Part shown: positions 27,501 through 35,376 of the stretch, one piece after another
Layout of the letters: each line of letters opens with the position of its first letter
How positions within the stretch are numbered: position 1 is the first letter of the stretch
Assembly: GCF_000719555.1 (NCBI RefSeq)
Contig: NZ_JOGX01000030.1
Coordinates: 1 to 64,000, forward strand
Direction: 5' to 3'
Length of the DNA stretch: 64,000 nt
Source of the DNA: Streptomyces sp. NRRL F-5727
GTDB taxonomy: Bacteria; Actinomycetota; Actinomycetes; Streptomycetales; Streptomycetaceae
Made by a program: the position numbers and the translations under genes
The notes under the pieces: model-generated
Databases searched by the model: none
Told to the model about the DNA's origin: nothing
Seen by the model: the letters and a program-made list of their open reading frames with translations, nothing else

Positions 27501-27892
27501 GGGAGGTCGCGCGGGGCGCCGTCGGCCGCGCCCCGCGCGCGGGGGGCGCGGGTGTACGGCTCCGGGACGGAGGCGCGCAGGCGGGCCCGGGCGGGTGCGG
27601 CCGGGTCCGGCGCGGTCCGCTCGCGGGTCGGGACGGTGTCGACCGGCCGTGGCGCCTCGGCGCCGCAGTCGGGACACGGGTCCGGGACGCGGGGCGACGG
27701 CCCCGTGACGTCCGCGTGCTGCGGCGCGCCGTCCAGGCGCTCCGCGCGGTGGGGCGCGGCCTGGTCCGGCACCGAACGCGCGAGACCGGCAGCGAGGCGC
27801 GGGAGGTCGGCAGGCGGCGTCGCCGCGCGGGACCCTCGGTCCTCCGGCCGTGCCTCACCCGTCACCCCCCTCGGATTCTGATGGCCCGTCAC
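24569..27892 (-). CDS. Membrane PAS-GGDEF protein with degenerate EAL domain
   Basis: A c-di-GMP signalling protein of 1107 residues from GTG 27892. After a disordered Arg/Pro-rich stretch there are about ten membrane helices. Then come a PAS domain (HFRSLVQGSSDVIMI...LRYVSPAASGVYGRD), a GGDEF domain with intact LGGDEFAAL and DIDLDGFKAVND-like sequence, and a C-terminal EAL domain. The EAL signature is broken (SAQARW in place of EALVRW), and DDFGTGYSS is DGFGSGHVA. It is therefore probably a diguanylate cyclase, not a phosphodiesterase. The true start is uncertain: GTG 27427 has a far better ribosome site (GGGAGG, 5 bases) and would give 952 residues. But the extension has normal codon bias, so I keep the longer form. 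Confidence 0.85.
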   Translation of the reverse strand: MTGHQNPRGVTGEARPEDRGSRAATPPADLPRLAAGLARSVPDQAAPHRAERLDGAPQHADVTGPSPRVPDPCPDCGAEAPRPVDTVPTRERTAPDPAAPARARLRASVPEPYTRAPRARGAADGAPRDLPNPHAFGGTDGEAGGFGHDEGREDAVTGTGATALMRRVPAPAGPGLPGPERTAPGPERPPSWAGSLLAQIALGLVCAGYTTGAALGWGSPRLALFMGDFGLSAAAFTAAVSCFLYARTERGGTRPAWLLFAFSSFMAGAGNAVWGWYEVVRGLEVPESSVADLFFLLFAPPAIVGLLVLAKKPVTRAGWVCLGLDAWLIAGSLLTLSWSLALAHTAHFQGESVAQAALSLAYPLLDIVLVSMVLALHFRRSHGNRSAVNTAIAALALTVLCDALFTSPLLRANYVSGQLLDAGWFAGSLLLAYAPWGVRRPPETSAVRGPGLPSRPIAGSLAALTPYLAAAVCTLGILYNVVEGRRIDRVVVLTGCAVVLALVVRQGIMLIDNIALTHELAQKENHFRSLVQGSSDVIMIAAPSGVLRYVSPAASGVYGRDADELIGTELAALIHPEDLGAVVHEVRRFLAASPAEEPTTRIECRFRSGGGDWLNVESTVNRHQGGLIFNSRDVTERVRLQAQLQHNAEHDPLTDLPNRALFTRRVGQALGGRRSSDPGTAVLFIDLDGFKAVNDRLGHQAGDDLLIQAARRLQEAVRAGDTAARLGGDEFAALILGDGQRDRAARETQVQEIADRLRLTLSRPYRVDGGTEVRVAASIGVAFAEPGIGAGDLLRNADLAMYRAKAGGKDRVELYGPQVQAEVVRRTELAARLRSALHDGEFALLHQPVVDLATGRISAVSAQARWRSAQGILFTPAEYLRVTDDGERTAELGRWLLEEAVEQAAERAGSGHRTPVAIRLAAHRLLDRSVPLGSVEALLARHGLPSGSLVIELADTDHRIPLDELEQRLVSLRRLGVRIALDGFGSGHVAVHALRRLPVDILKLDRALVEGVVESARLRKITSGVLRIAGELGMQTVAEGVDVPEQVLALRAMGCRHAQGMAFAGPLDEYRLRRALVRGDYPLPGAVSVPAGTGPDARRKPSPDPLT

Positions 27893-28042
27893 TTCGCTCC
27901 CCAGCGTCAGCCCGTACACGACGCAGTCCCCCGATCCGGGACGATACACCAGGACCGTCACTCAGGGACAGGGCCGCAGTACTCTCCGTGACGGCCAGGG
28001 GGTCACGGGCGGCGCGCGGGGGGCGCGCACCGCCGGACGGCC
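27893..28042. other. Intergenic region, GGDEF gene / dehydrogenase gene
   Basis: No gene is visible; the minus-strand frame of the GGDEF gene stays open back to 27961. The region should hold that gene's promoter, but no convincing -35/-10 pair is seen. Confidence 0.4.
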
Positions 28043-29005
28043 TCAGGTGGTGCGGAGGACGTTGGCGAGCTCCTCCCCCGCCGCGAACCGCCCGACCTGC
28101 GCCGCGATCAGCCGCTTCGCCCTCGGCATGAACGCCGAGGTGGATCCGCCGACGTGGGGGGTGACGAGGACACCGGGAGCGTGCCACAGCGGATGCCCGG
28201 CCGGGAGCGGTTCCGGGTCGGTCACGTCCAGGGCCGCCGTGATCCGTCCGCTCTCCACCTCCTTGAGCAGGGCGTTCGTGTCGACCACCGGCCCGCGGGC
28301 GACGTTGACGAGCAGCGCGCCGTCCTTCATCCGGGCGAGGAAGCCCGCGTCGGCGAGGTGCCGGGTCTCCGGGGTCAGCGGGGTGGAGAGCACCACGACG
28401 TCGGCCTCGGGCAGCAGGGCGGGCAGGTCGGCGAGGGCGTGCACGGGCCCGCGGGCCGTGGTGCGCGCGGAGCGTGCGACGCGCACCACCCGCGCGCACT
28501 CGAAGGGCGCGAGCCGGTCCTCGATCGCCGAGCCGATCGATCCGTACCCGACGATCAGGACGGACTTGTCGGCGAGCGCCGGGTAGAAGCCGTCCCGCCA
28601 CTCCTCGGCGTCCTGGCCCCGGACGAAGCGCGGGATGCCGCGCAGGGAGGCGAGGATCAGGGCGAGGGTGAGTTCGGCGGTGCTGGCCTCGTGCACCCCC
28701 CTGGCGTTGCAGACCGAGACGCCGGGGCCGAGCGAGCCGAGTCCGGGGACGACGTGGTCGATGCCGGCGGAGAGGGTCTGGACGACGCGGAGCGAGGTCA
28801 TCGCGGCGAGCGGCCGGACCGCGACCGCCGAGCCCTTCATGTACGGGACGACGTAGAAGGCGCAGTCGGCCGGATCGGCCGGGAAGTCGGTTCCACCGTC
28901 CCAGAAGCGGTAGTTCAGTCCCGACGCGCCCGGGTCGGGCAGCCCGTCGATCTCGTCGGCGGGCATCGGAAGCCACACGTCGGCGGTGGTGGGTGCGAGT
29001 GTCAT
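28043..29005 (-). CDS. D-isomer specific 2-hydroxyacid dehydrogenase
   Basis: A 320-residue NAD(P)-dependent dehydrogenase. The Rossmann motif is VLIVGYGSIGSAIEDRL. The catalytic triad is visible as Arg in NVARGPVVDTNALL, Glu in DVTDPEPLPAGHP, and His in TPHVGGSTSAF. Substrate range (glyoxylate, hydroxypyruvate, other 2-ketoacids) cannot be read from the sequence. The ATG has no ribosome site, but TAGCCT ends seven bases upstream, consistent with a leaderless message. It is divergent from an aldo/keto reductase with a 75-base gap. Confidence 0.88.
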   Translation of the reverse strand: MTLAPTTADVWLPMPADEIDGLPDPGASGLNYRFWDGGTDFPADPADCAFYVVPYMKGSAVAVRPLAAMTSLRVVQTLSAGIDHVVPGLGSLGPGVSVCNARGVHEASTAELTLALILASLRGIPRFVRGQDAEEWRDGFYPALADKSVLIVGYGSIGSAIEDRLAPFECARVVRVARSARTTARGPVHALADLPALLPEADVVVLSTPLTPETRHLADAGFLARMKDGALLVNVARGPVVDTNALLKEVESGRITAALDVTDPEPLPAGHPLWHAPGVLVTPHVGGSTSAFMPRAKRLIAAQVGRFAAGEELANVLRTT

Positions 29006-29080
29006 GAGCGGGAGGCTATGCGAAGAATCCCGCGCGCCATTGGTTACTTTGGGGGGCGGCACAGGGAGGGGTAGCGGCAC

Positions 29081-30094
29081 GTGGAGCGCAGGACTATCGG
29101 GGCGACGGCGCTCGACGTGGGGGCCGTCGGCCTCGGCTGCATGCCGATGAACTGGGCCTACGGGCGGTCGGAGCAGCGGGGCGACCGCTCGCTGCGGGCC
29201 GTGCACGCGGCGCTGGACGCCGGGGTGAGCCTGCTGGACACGGCCGACATGTACGGGCCGTTCACCAACGAGCTGCTGCTGGGGCGCGTGCTGAAGGAGC
29301 GCCGGGCGGACGTCTTCGTGTCGACGAAGTGCGGGCTGCTCGTCGGCGACGGGCACGTGGTCGCCAACGGGCGGCCGGAGTACGTGCGCCGGGCCTGCGA
29401 CGCCTCGCTGCGGCGCCTCCAGACGGACGTCCTCGACCTGTACCTGCTGCACCGGGCGGACCCGGAGGTGCCGGTGGAGGAGACCTGGGGGGCGATGGCG
29501 GGGCTGGTGGCCGCGGGCAAGGTGCGGGCGCTCGGGCTGAGCGCGGTCGGGGTGCGGCGGACCCGGCGGTCGCCGACCGGTGATCTGTACGAGGGAACGA
29601 TCCGTCAGCTGGCCCGGGTGCAGCAGGTGTTCCCGGTGGCGGCGGTCCAGGCCGAGCTGTCGGTGTGGGCGCCGGAGGCCCTGGCGCGGCTGCTGCCCTG
29701 GTGCGGGGCGCGCGGGATCGGGCTGCTCGCGGCGATGCCGCTGGGGAGCGGTTTCCTGACCGGGACGCTGACGCCGGGCGGCGGTTTCGAGCCGGACGAC
29801 CCGCGGGCCCGGCACCCGCGGTTCACGGCCGAGATGATGGCGGCGAACCAGCCGCTGGTGGCCGGGCTGCGGCGGGTGGCGGCACGGCACGGCGACGGGG
29901 TGACCCCGGCGCAGGTGGCGCTGGCGTGGGTGCTCGCACAGGGGCGGCACGTGGTGCCGGTGCCGGGGACGAAGCGGGAGCGGTGGGCGGTGGAGAACGC
30001 CGGGGCGGCGGGGCTGCGGCTCACCGACGGGGATCTGGCGGAGCTCGCCGCGCTGCCCGCGGCGCGCGAGTCCTGGGAGTATCCGCGGTCCTGA
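29081..30094 (+). CDS. Aldo/keto reductase
   Basis: A 337-residue (beta-alpha)8 NADPH oxidoreductase. The catalytic tetrad is visible: Asp and Tyr in LLDTADMYGPFTNE, Lys in VFVSTKCGLLV, His in LYLLHRADPEVPVEE. The cofactor end (VPVPGTKRERWAVENAGAA) is typical of AKR13-like general stress reductases. GTG 29081 was chosen because frame and start of the family domain (RTIGATALDVGAVGLGC) coincide. The substrate is unknown. Confidence 0.88.
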   Translation: MERRTIGATALDVGAVGLGCMPMNWAYGRSEQRGDRSLRAVHAALDAGVSLLDTADMYGPFTNELLLGRVLKERRADVFVSTKCGLLVGDGHVVANGRPEYVRRACDASLRRLQTDVLDLYLLHRADPEVPVEETWGAMAGLVAAGKVRALGLSAVGVRRTRRSPTGDLYEGTIRQLARVQQVFPVAAVQAELSVWAPEALARLLPWCGARGIGLLAAMPLGSGFLTGTLTPGGGFEPDDPRARHPRFTAEMMAANQPLVAGLRRVAARHGDGVTPAQVALAWVLAQGRHVVPVPGTKRERWAVENAGAAGLRLTDGDLAELAALPAARESWEYPRS

Positions 30095-30227
30095 CCTGCG
30101 GTTCGGCCGGACGTCCGGAAGGCGTCCGGGAAAGCGGGCCGGAGGCGGGAACGCGATCGGCGCGAGCGGTGTATCAAGAGGAGAAGGGATGCCGCTCGAA
30201 CGCTCGTACCGTCGAAGGGACCGGATC

Positions 30228-31361
30228 ATGAGCCGTCCTGCTGTGCTGAGGGCCCTGGGGGGTGCCGCCGCGCTGCTGTTCGCGGTGGGCTGCTCCTCGG
30301 ACGCCGACACCGGTGTACGGGGCACCTCGCCGCCCGCCTCGTCGGCCCCCTCGTCCGCTCCGGCCCCGTCGTCGGCGCGGCCGGCCGGGGACGGACGGGT
30401 GACCGTGGCGGGGACGCTCACGGAGGGGCTGCGGTCGCCCTGGGGGCTCGCCGCGCTGCCGGGCGGCGATCTGCTGGTCTCCTCGCGGGACGAGCGGACC
30501 GTCACCCGGGTGGACGGGCGCAGCGGTGCGAAGACCTCGCTGGGCGAGGTGCCGGGGGTGGTGCCGGGCGGCGAGGGCGGACTGATGGGCCTGGCCGTGC
30601 GCGACGGGTGGGTGTACGCGTATCTGACCGCCGAGTCGGACAACCGCATCGTGCGGATGCGGTACGGCGGCGGGGCGGGCGACCGGCTGGGGGCGCCGGA
30701 GCCGGTGCTCACCGGCATCCCCAAGGGCGTGGTGCACAACGGCGGGCGGATCGCCTTCGGGCCGGACGGGATGCTGTACGCGGGGACCGGTGAGACCGGG
30801 CGGACCGGGCTGGCGCAGGACCGGGAGTCGCTGGGCGGGAAGATCCTGCGCATGACCCCGGAGGGGCGGCCGGCGCCGGGCAATCCCTTCCCCGGCTCGG
30901 TGGTCTATTCGTACGGGCACCGGAACGTGCAGGGGATCGCCTGGGACGCCGAGGGGCGGCTGTGGGCGGCCGAGTTCGGGCAGAACACCTGGGACGAGCT
31001 GAACCTGGTCGAGCCGGGGCGGAACTACGGCTGGCCGCATGCCGAGGGCAGGGCGGGCGAGGCGCGCTTCGTGGACCCGGTGGCGCAGTGGCCGACCTCG
31101 GAGGCGTCGCCGAGCGGGATCGCCTACGCCCGGGGCGCGGTGTGGATGGCGGGGCTGCGGGGCGAGCGGCTGTGGCGGATCCCCCTGTCGGGCGCGGAGC
31201 GGTCCGGGGAGCCGGAGGCGTTCCTGGCCGGGGAGTACGGGCGGCTGCGGACGGTCCTCGCGGGCGGGGACGGGCGGCTGTGGCTGGTGACGAGCGAGAC
31301 CGACACCCGGGGCACGCCGGAGGCCGGGGACGACCGGATCCTGCGGCTCGACGTGAGATGA
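30228..31361 (+). CDS. PQQ-dependent sugar dehydrogenase-like (YliI/GDSL sorbosone type) lipoprotein
   Basis: A 377-residue beta-propeller protein. Residues 1-21 are a lipoprotein signal (LLFAVGC, Cys as first mature residue), followed by a Ser/Pro/Ala linker. The propeller starts at about residue 60 with LRSPWGLAALPGGDLLVSSRDE. It holds the family motifs EGGLMGLAV, HNGGRIAFGPDGMLY and YSYGHRNVQGIAWD, and ends DDRILRLDVR. Family members are soluble aldose sugar dehydrogenases that use PQQ. Whether PQQ is bound here is not shown. AAGGGA lies seven bases before the ATG. A GC-rich hairpin follows. Confidence 0.88.
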   Translation: MSRPAVLRALGGAAALLFAVGCSSDADTGVRGTSPPASSAPSSAPAPSSARPAGDGRVTVAGTLTEGLRSPWGLAALPGGDLLVSSRDERTVTRVDGRSGAKTSLGEVPGVVPGGEGGLMGLAVRDGWVYAYLTAESDNRIVRMRYGGGAGDRLGAPEPVLTGIPKGVVHNGGRIAFGPDGMLYAGTGETGRTGLAQDRESLGGKILRMTPEGRPAPGNPFPGSVVYSYGHRNVQGIAWDAEGRLWAAEFGQNTWDELNLVEPGRNYGWPHAEGRAGEARFVDPVAQWPTSEASPSGIAYARGAVWMAGLRGERLWRIPLSGAERSGEPEAFLAGEYGRLRTVLAGGDGRLWLVTSETDTRGTPEAGDDRILRLDVR

Positions 31362-31362
31362 C

Positions 31363-31391
31363 GGCCCCGGCCCGGGGTGGGGGCCGGGGCC
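31363..31391. terminator. Bidirectional terminator between convergent genes
   Basis: ggccccggccc (31363-31373) pairs with gggccggggcc (31381-31391). It lies between the lipoprotein stop and the LuxR-type regulator stop and serves both. Confidence 0.7.
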
Positions 31392-31401
31392 GGGGGCGGG
31401 G

Positions 31402-34400
31402 TCAGCGGGGGGTGTCGAGGAGGTGGAGGCGGTGGGCCATCGCGGCGGCCTCGCCGCGGCCGGAGACGCCGAGCTTGGCGAGGATGTTGGAGACGTGGAC
31501 GCTGGCGGTCTTCGGTGAGATGAACAGCTCCTCGGCGATCTGCCGGTTGGTGCGGCCGGCCGCGACCAGGCGCAGCACGTCCTGCTCGCGGGGGGTGAGA
31601 CCGAAGGCGTCGGACTCGGGCTCCGGCTCCGGCTCCGCGGGCGCGTCGGCGGTGAGGAGGATCCGGGCGCGGGCGGCGAGCAGTTCGACGTCCTCGCGGA
31701 GCGGGCGGGCGCCGAGGGCGACGGCGGTGGCGTGGGCCTGGCGGAGCAGGGCCGTGGCCTCCTCGCGCCGGCCGCCCTCGGTGAGGAGGGCGTCGGCGAG
31801 CCGGTGGCGGGCGCGGGCCAGCGGGTAGGGCAGGCCGAGCGGGGTCCACGCCTCGACGGTCTCCGCCCAGCGGGCGGCGGTCTCGCGGCCCTCGGCGCGG
31901 GCCAGTTCCTCGCTGACCTGGGCCGCGTGGGCGGCCCAGACGGGGGCGGGGGCGGCGAGGGCGCGGACGCAGCGGCGGATGGCGGCCAGCGCCTCGGCTC
32001 GGCCCTCCTCGGCGGCGGGGAGGCCGCGGCTGTCGGCCTCGGCGGTGACGGCGGTGAGGACGAGCGGCCAGCCGTAGCGGTGGGTGCCGGGCGGGAAGCC
32101 GGCCTCGGCGGCGGTGGCGATCCGGGCCCGGACGTCGGCGAGGCGGCCCTCGGCGGCGGCCGTGGCGACGTCGGCGCCGGCCAGCGGCAGGGTGTACTGC
32201 GGGATCGGGTCGCGGGTGCCGTAGACGGCGCGGGCCTCGTCGAGGTGGCGGGCGGCGGTGGCGGTCTCGCCGCGGGCGACGGCGATCTGGGCGAGCCGGA
32301 GGTGGGCGGAGGCGCGGGGCTTGGTGCTGGTGGCGGAGGAGAGGAGGTGTTCGGCCTCGGCGCGGGCCTCGTCCCAGCGGCCGAGGGAGAGAAGGGACTC
32401 GGCCTTGTTGCCGCGGATCCAGCCGGCGGACTCGACCAGGCCGCGGGCGCGGGCGAGTTCGAGACCGGCGTCGGCGAGTTCGACGGCCTCGGCGGAGCGG
32501 CCGAGGGACTCCAGGGCGGAGACGATGTTGATGTGGGCGCGGGCCGCTTCGTGGAACTGGCCGAGGGCGGTGGTCCGTTCGCGGACCGCGTGCATCTCGG
32601 CGAGGCCGGCCTCGCGGTCGCCGGCGGCGACCATGATGGTGCCGAGGGTGAGGCGGGCGTTGAGCTCGGTCGCCTCGGCCTTCACCAGGCGGGCGTACTC
32701 GACGGCGCGTTCGGCGGCGGCGAGGGCGTCGGGGCCGGGGCTGCGGAGCATGCCCCAGCCGGCGGCGCCGGCGAGGACGACCGCGTGGACGGCGGACGGC
32801 GGCAGGCCCTTGACGAGTTCCTGGGCGCGGGAGATCTCGGTCCAGCCGTCGCCGCGGCCGAGGTTGGACTGGAGCCGGGCCTGCTCGGCCCAGAACCAGG
32901 CGGCGCGCAGGGGGTCGTGCTCGTCGTCGCCGTCGAGGAGGCGGAGCGCCATCTTGCCGATCTTGACGGCGCGCTCGCGTTCGCCGCAGAGCCGGGCGGC
33001 GACGGCGGCCTCGGCGAGGAGGTCGAGGTGGCGCAGCGGGGTGGTCTCGGGGTCGCAGCCGCAGGCCGGGTAGGACTCGGCGTAGTCCAGGGGGCGCAGG
33101 CCGGCGCGGATCTCGGCGGGGGCCTCGTCCCAGAGTTCCATGGCCCGTTCGAGAAGCCGGAGCTGTTCGGCGTAGGCGTAGCGCTTGCGGGTGGCGACGG
33201 AGGCGTCGAGGACGGCGGGGAGCGCCTTGGCCGGGTCGTGGGCGTGGTACCAGTACGTGGCCAGGCGGGTGGCCCGCTCGTCGGGGCGGACGAGGCCGGG
33301 GTCGGTCTCCAGGGCCTCGGCGTAGCGCCGGTTGAGGCGGGAGCGCTCGCCGGGGAGCAGGTCGTCGCTGACGGCCTCGCGGACCAGGGAGTGGCGGAAG
33401 CGGTAGCCCTCGCCGTCGGGGACGGCGAGCAGGATGTTGGCGCCGACGGCGGCGCGCAGCGCCTCGATGAGGTCGTCCTCGGCGAGGCGGGAGACGGCGG
33501 CGAGGAGTCCGTACTCGACAGTGGAGCCGCCCTCGGCGACGATCCGGGCGACCCGCTGGGCGTCCTCGGGGAGGGCCTCGACGCGGACCAGGAGGAGGTC
33601 GCGGAGGGAGTCGCTGAGCGGGCCGGTGCCGTCGCCGCAGGTGCGGGAGGCGACGAGCTCCTCGACGAAGAAGGCGTTGCCGTCGGAGCGGTCGAAGATC
33701 TCGTCGACGAGGCCGGGGGCGGGTTCGGCGGCCAGGATGCCGGTGAGCTGGCGGTGCACCTCGGTGCGGGTGAAGCGGGAGAGCTCGATGCGGCGGATGG
33801 TGCGCATCCGGTCGAGTTCGGCGAGGAGGGGGCGCAGCGGGTGGCGGCGGTGGATGTCGTCGGCGCGGTAGGTGGCGACGACCACGATCCGGCCGCGGCG
33901 CAGGGTGCGCAGCAGATAGGTGAGGAGGTGGCGGGTGGAGGTGTCGGCCCAGTGGAGGTCCTCGAGGACGAGGACCAGGGTGCGGTCGGCGGCGAGCCGT
34001 TCCAGCAGGCGGACGGTGAGCTCGAAGAGGCGGGCGGTGGCGTCCTCGTCCCCGGTGTCGGTGCCGCCGGGGTCGCCGAGCTCGGGGAGGAGGCGGGCGA
34101 GCTCGCCCTCGTGGCCGTCGGCCGCTGCGGCGACCTCCTCGGGGAGGCGGCGGCGCAGGGTGCGCAGGGCGGTGGAGAAGGGGGCGAAGGGCAGTCCGTC
34201 GGCGCCGAGCTCCACGCAGCCGCCGACGGCCACGACGGCGCCGGTGGCGCAGGCGGCGTCGCGGAACTCCTCGACGAGCCGGGTCTTGCCGACGCCGGCC
34301 TCGCCGGCGACGAGCAGGGCCTGGGGCTCTCCCGCGGTCGCGCGGGAGAGCGCCTCGGTGAGGGCGGTGAGTTCGCCGGCGCGGCCGACGAAGACGGGGC

Positions 34401-34458
34401 TGACGGACCTGGTCTCCACGGCGCCGAGCATCGCACAGGCGCCCCGCGGGTCACCCAT
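31402..34458 (-). CDS. Large ATP-binding LuxR-family (LAL-type) regulator
   Basis: A 1018-residue regulator. An AAA/NB-ARC-like ATPase domain is at about 20-290, with Walker A GEAGVGKTRLVEEF and Walker B LVLVLEDLHWADTS. A long TPR-like helical middle (about 400-930) follows. The C-terminal 65 residues are a LuxR helix-turn-helix (FGLTPREQDVLRLVAAGRTNRQIAEEL). Proteins of this plan sense a ligand through the TPR/ATPase part and control neighbouring or pathway genes. It starts at ATG 34458, six bases after a 57-residue gene, so the two are probably co-translated; ATG 34431 is an alternative. Confidence 0.92.
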   Translation of the reverse strand: MGDPRGACAMLGAVETRSVSPVFVGRAGELTALTEALSRATAGEPQALLVAGEAGVGKTRLVEEFRDAACATGAVVAVGGCVELGADGLPFAPFSTALRTLRRRLPEEVAAAADGHEGELARLLPELGDPGGTDTGDEDATARLFELTVRLLERLAADRTLVLVLEDLHWADTSTRHLLTYLLRTLRRGRIVVVATYRADDIHRRHPLRPLLAELDRMRTIRRIELSRFTRTEVHRQLTGILAAEPAPGLVDEIFDRSDGNAFFVEELVASRTCGDGTGPLSDSLRDLLLVRVEALPEDAQRVARIVAEGGSTVEYGLLAAVSRLAEDDLIEALRAAVGANILLAVPDGEGYRFRHSLVREAVSDDLLPGERSRLNRRYAEALETDPGLVRPDERATRLATYWYHAHDPAKALPAVLDASVATRKRYAYAEQLRLLERAMELWDEAPAEIRAGLRPLDYAESYPACGCDPETTPLRHLDLLAEAAVAARLCGERERAVKIGKMALRLLDGDDEHDPLRAAWFWAEQARLQSNLGRGDGWTEISRAQELVKGLPPSAVHAVVLAGAAGWGMLRSPGPDALAAAERAVEYARLVKAEATELNARLTLGTIMVAAGDREAGLAEMHAVRERTTALGQFHEAARAHINIVSALESLGRSAEAVELADAGLELARARGLVESAGWIRGNKAESLLSLGRWDEARAEAEHLLSSATSTKPRASAHLRLAQIAVARGETATAARHLDEARAVYGTRDPIPQYTLPLAGADVATAAAEGRLADVRARIATAAEAGFPPGTHRYGWPLVLTAVTAEADSRGLPAAEEGRAEALAAIRRCVRALAAPAPVWAAHAAQVSEELARAEGRETAARWAETVEAWTPLGLPYPLARARHRLADALLTEGGRREEATALLRQAHATAVALGARPLREDVELLAARARILLTADAPAEPEPEPESDAFGLTPREQDVLRLVAAGRTNRQIAEELFISPKTASVHVSNILAKLGVSGRGEAAAMAHRLHLLDTPR

Positions 34459-34464
34459 ACGGGG

Positions 34465-34638
34465 TCACGCGACCTGGGCGTAGTGGTCCCTGCCGGTGCT
34501 CACCCGCCCCTCCGTTTCATGGCGTCCGGCCCGGCGGGCGGCCTTGGCGGCGCGGGCGGCCTCGCGGCCGAGGCGCTGGGCGGCGGCCTCGCGGACCAGC
34601 TCGGCGTGGGCGGCGCGGTGGAGTTCGTAGACGAACAT
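34465..34638 (-). CDS. Small helical protein of 57 residues upstream of the LuxR regulator
   Basis: Translation MFVYELHRAAHAELVREAAA, then QRLGREAARAAKAARRAGRH and a short tail. AGGGAG lies six bases before the ATG, and third positions are almost all G or C. Residues 4-38 predict as one long basic, Ala-rich helix. Its stop lies six bases from the regulator's ATG, suggesting translational coupling. No function is known. It may be a partner of the regulator or an unrelated small DNA- or membrane-associated protein. Confidence 0.7.
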   Translation of the reverse strand: MFVYELHRAAHAELVREAAAQRLGREAARAAKAARRAGRHETEGRVSTGRDHYAQVA

Positions 34639-34749
34639 GGGGTGCTCCCTGGGCTGTGGTGTCGGTATCGCTCCTTGCGATGCCTCTACCTTCGTCGCCC
34701 AGCCGGTGCCGGGGCATCGGGCGAGTGCCGCATGTTCGGGGTGCGGGGG

Positions 34750-34780
34750 GCCTTAGGGAGGTCCGGGGGGTGCCTTAGGG
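34750..34780. repeat. Two 9-bp direct repeats upstream of the regulator operon
   Basis: GCCTTAGGG occurs at 34750-34758 and 34772-34780, 22 bases apart (about two helical turns). Each contains the near-palindrome CCTTAGG. They lie 112 to 142 bases upstream of the 57-residue gene and 39 bases or more from the convergent side's acetyltransferase stop. This arrangement is typical of sites for a dimeric or cooperative DNA-binding protein, possibly the LuxR regulator itself. Confidence 0.5.
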
Positions 34781-34818
34781 CGCCCGGGGAGGGTCCGTAC
34801 GCTCCCCGGGCGGGGGGT

Positions 34819-35376
34819 CTAGGCGTCCCGGGCGGCGCGCCAGTCGGGGGCGAGGACGGACCAGATCTCGGTGTCGGTGCGGGTGCCGCGGTAGAGGTAG
34901 TGCTCGCGCAGGACGCCGTCGCGGGTCATGCCGAGCCGGCGGGCGACGGCGATGCTGGACTCGTTCTTCGAGGAGACGAACCATTCGAGGCGGTGGATGC
35001 CCCGCTGGTCGACGGCCCAGTCGATGATGGTCCGGCAGGCGCGGGTGACCAGGCCGCGGCCGGCGGCGGCGGGTTCCAGCCAGCAGCCGACCTCGGCGTT
35101 GCCGGCGGCCACGTCCATGGTCCGGAACATGACGCCGCCGACGAGGGTGCCGTCGCTCCAGATGCCGTAGAGGCGTCCGGCGTCGTTCGCGGTCTTCTCG
35201 GCGTAGCCGCGGAGGAAGGCGCGGGCGGAGTCGAGGTCGTGGACGACGTCGGCGAGGCCGATGTGGGTGCCGACGTACTCCCGGCCGCGGTCCATGTGGG
35301 CGAGGAACTCCTCCGCCTGCCAGGGCTCCAGGGGCCTCAGCTCGGCGCCGTCGTCACCCAGCGATATCGCGAACAT
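34819..35376 (-). CDS. GNAT acetyltransferase (RimJ/RimL type)
   Basis: A 185-residue acetyltransferase. The acetyl-CoA site is seen in EVGCWLEPAAAGRGLVTRACRTIIDWA (motif A, AAGRGLV). The C-terminal LEWFVSSKNESSIAVARRLGMTRDGVLREHYLYRG is typical of RimJ/RimL-like enzymes that acetylate N-terminal residues of ribosomal proteins, or of antibiotic and small-molecule acetylases. Its start overlaps the end of the MMPL transporter gene by 23 bases, so it is translated from the same message. Confidence 0.9.
   Translation of the reverse strand: MFAISLGDDGAELRPLEPWQAEEFLAHMDRGREYVGTHIGLADVVHDLDSARAFLRGYAEKTANDAGRLYGIWSDGTLVGGVMFRTMDVAAGNAEVGCWLEPAAAGRGLVTRACRTIIDWAVDQRGIHRLEWFVSSKNESSIAVARRLGMTRDGVLREHYLYRGTRTDTEIWSVLAPDWRAARDA

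Noticed and set aside
27893..27961. Start of the GGDEF protein at GTG 27961
   Set aside because: No ribosome site and no family similarity; 27892 or 27427 are better.
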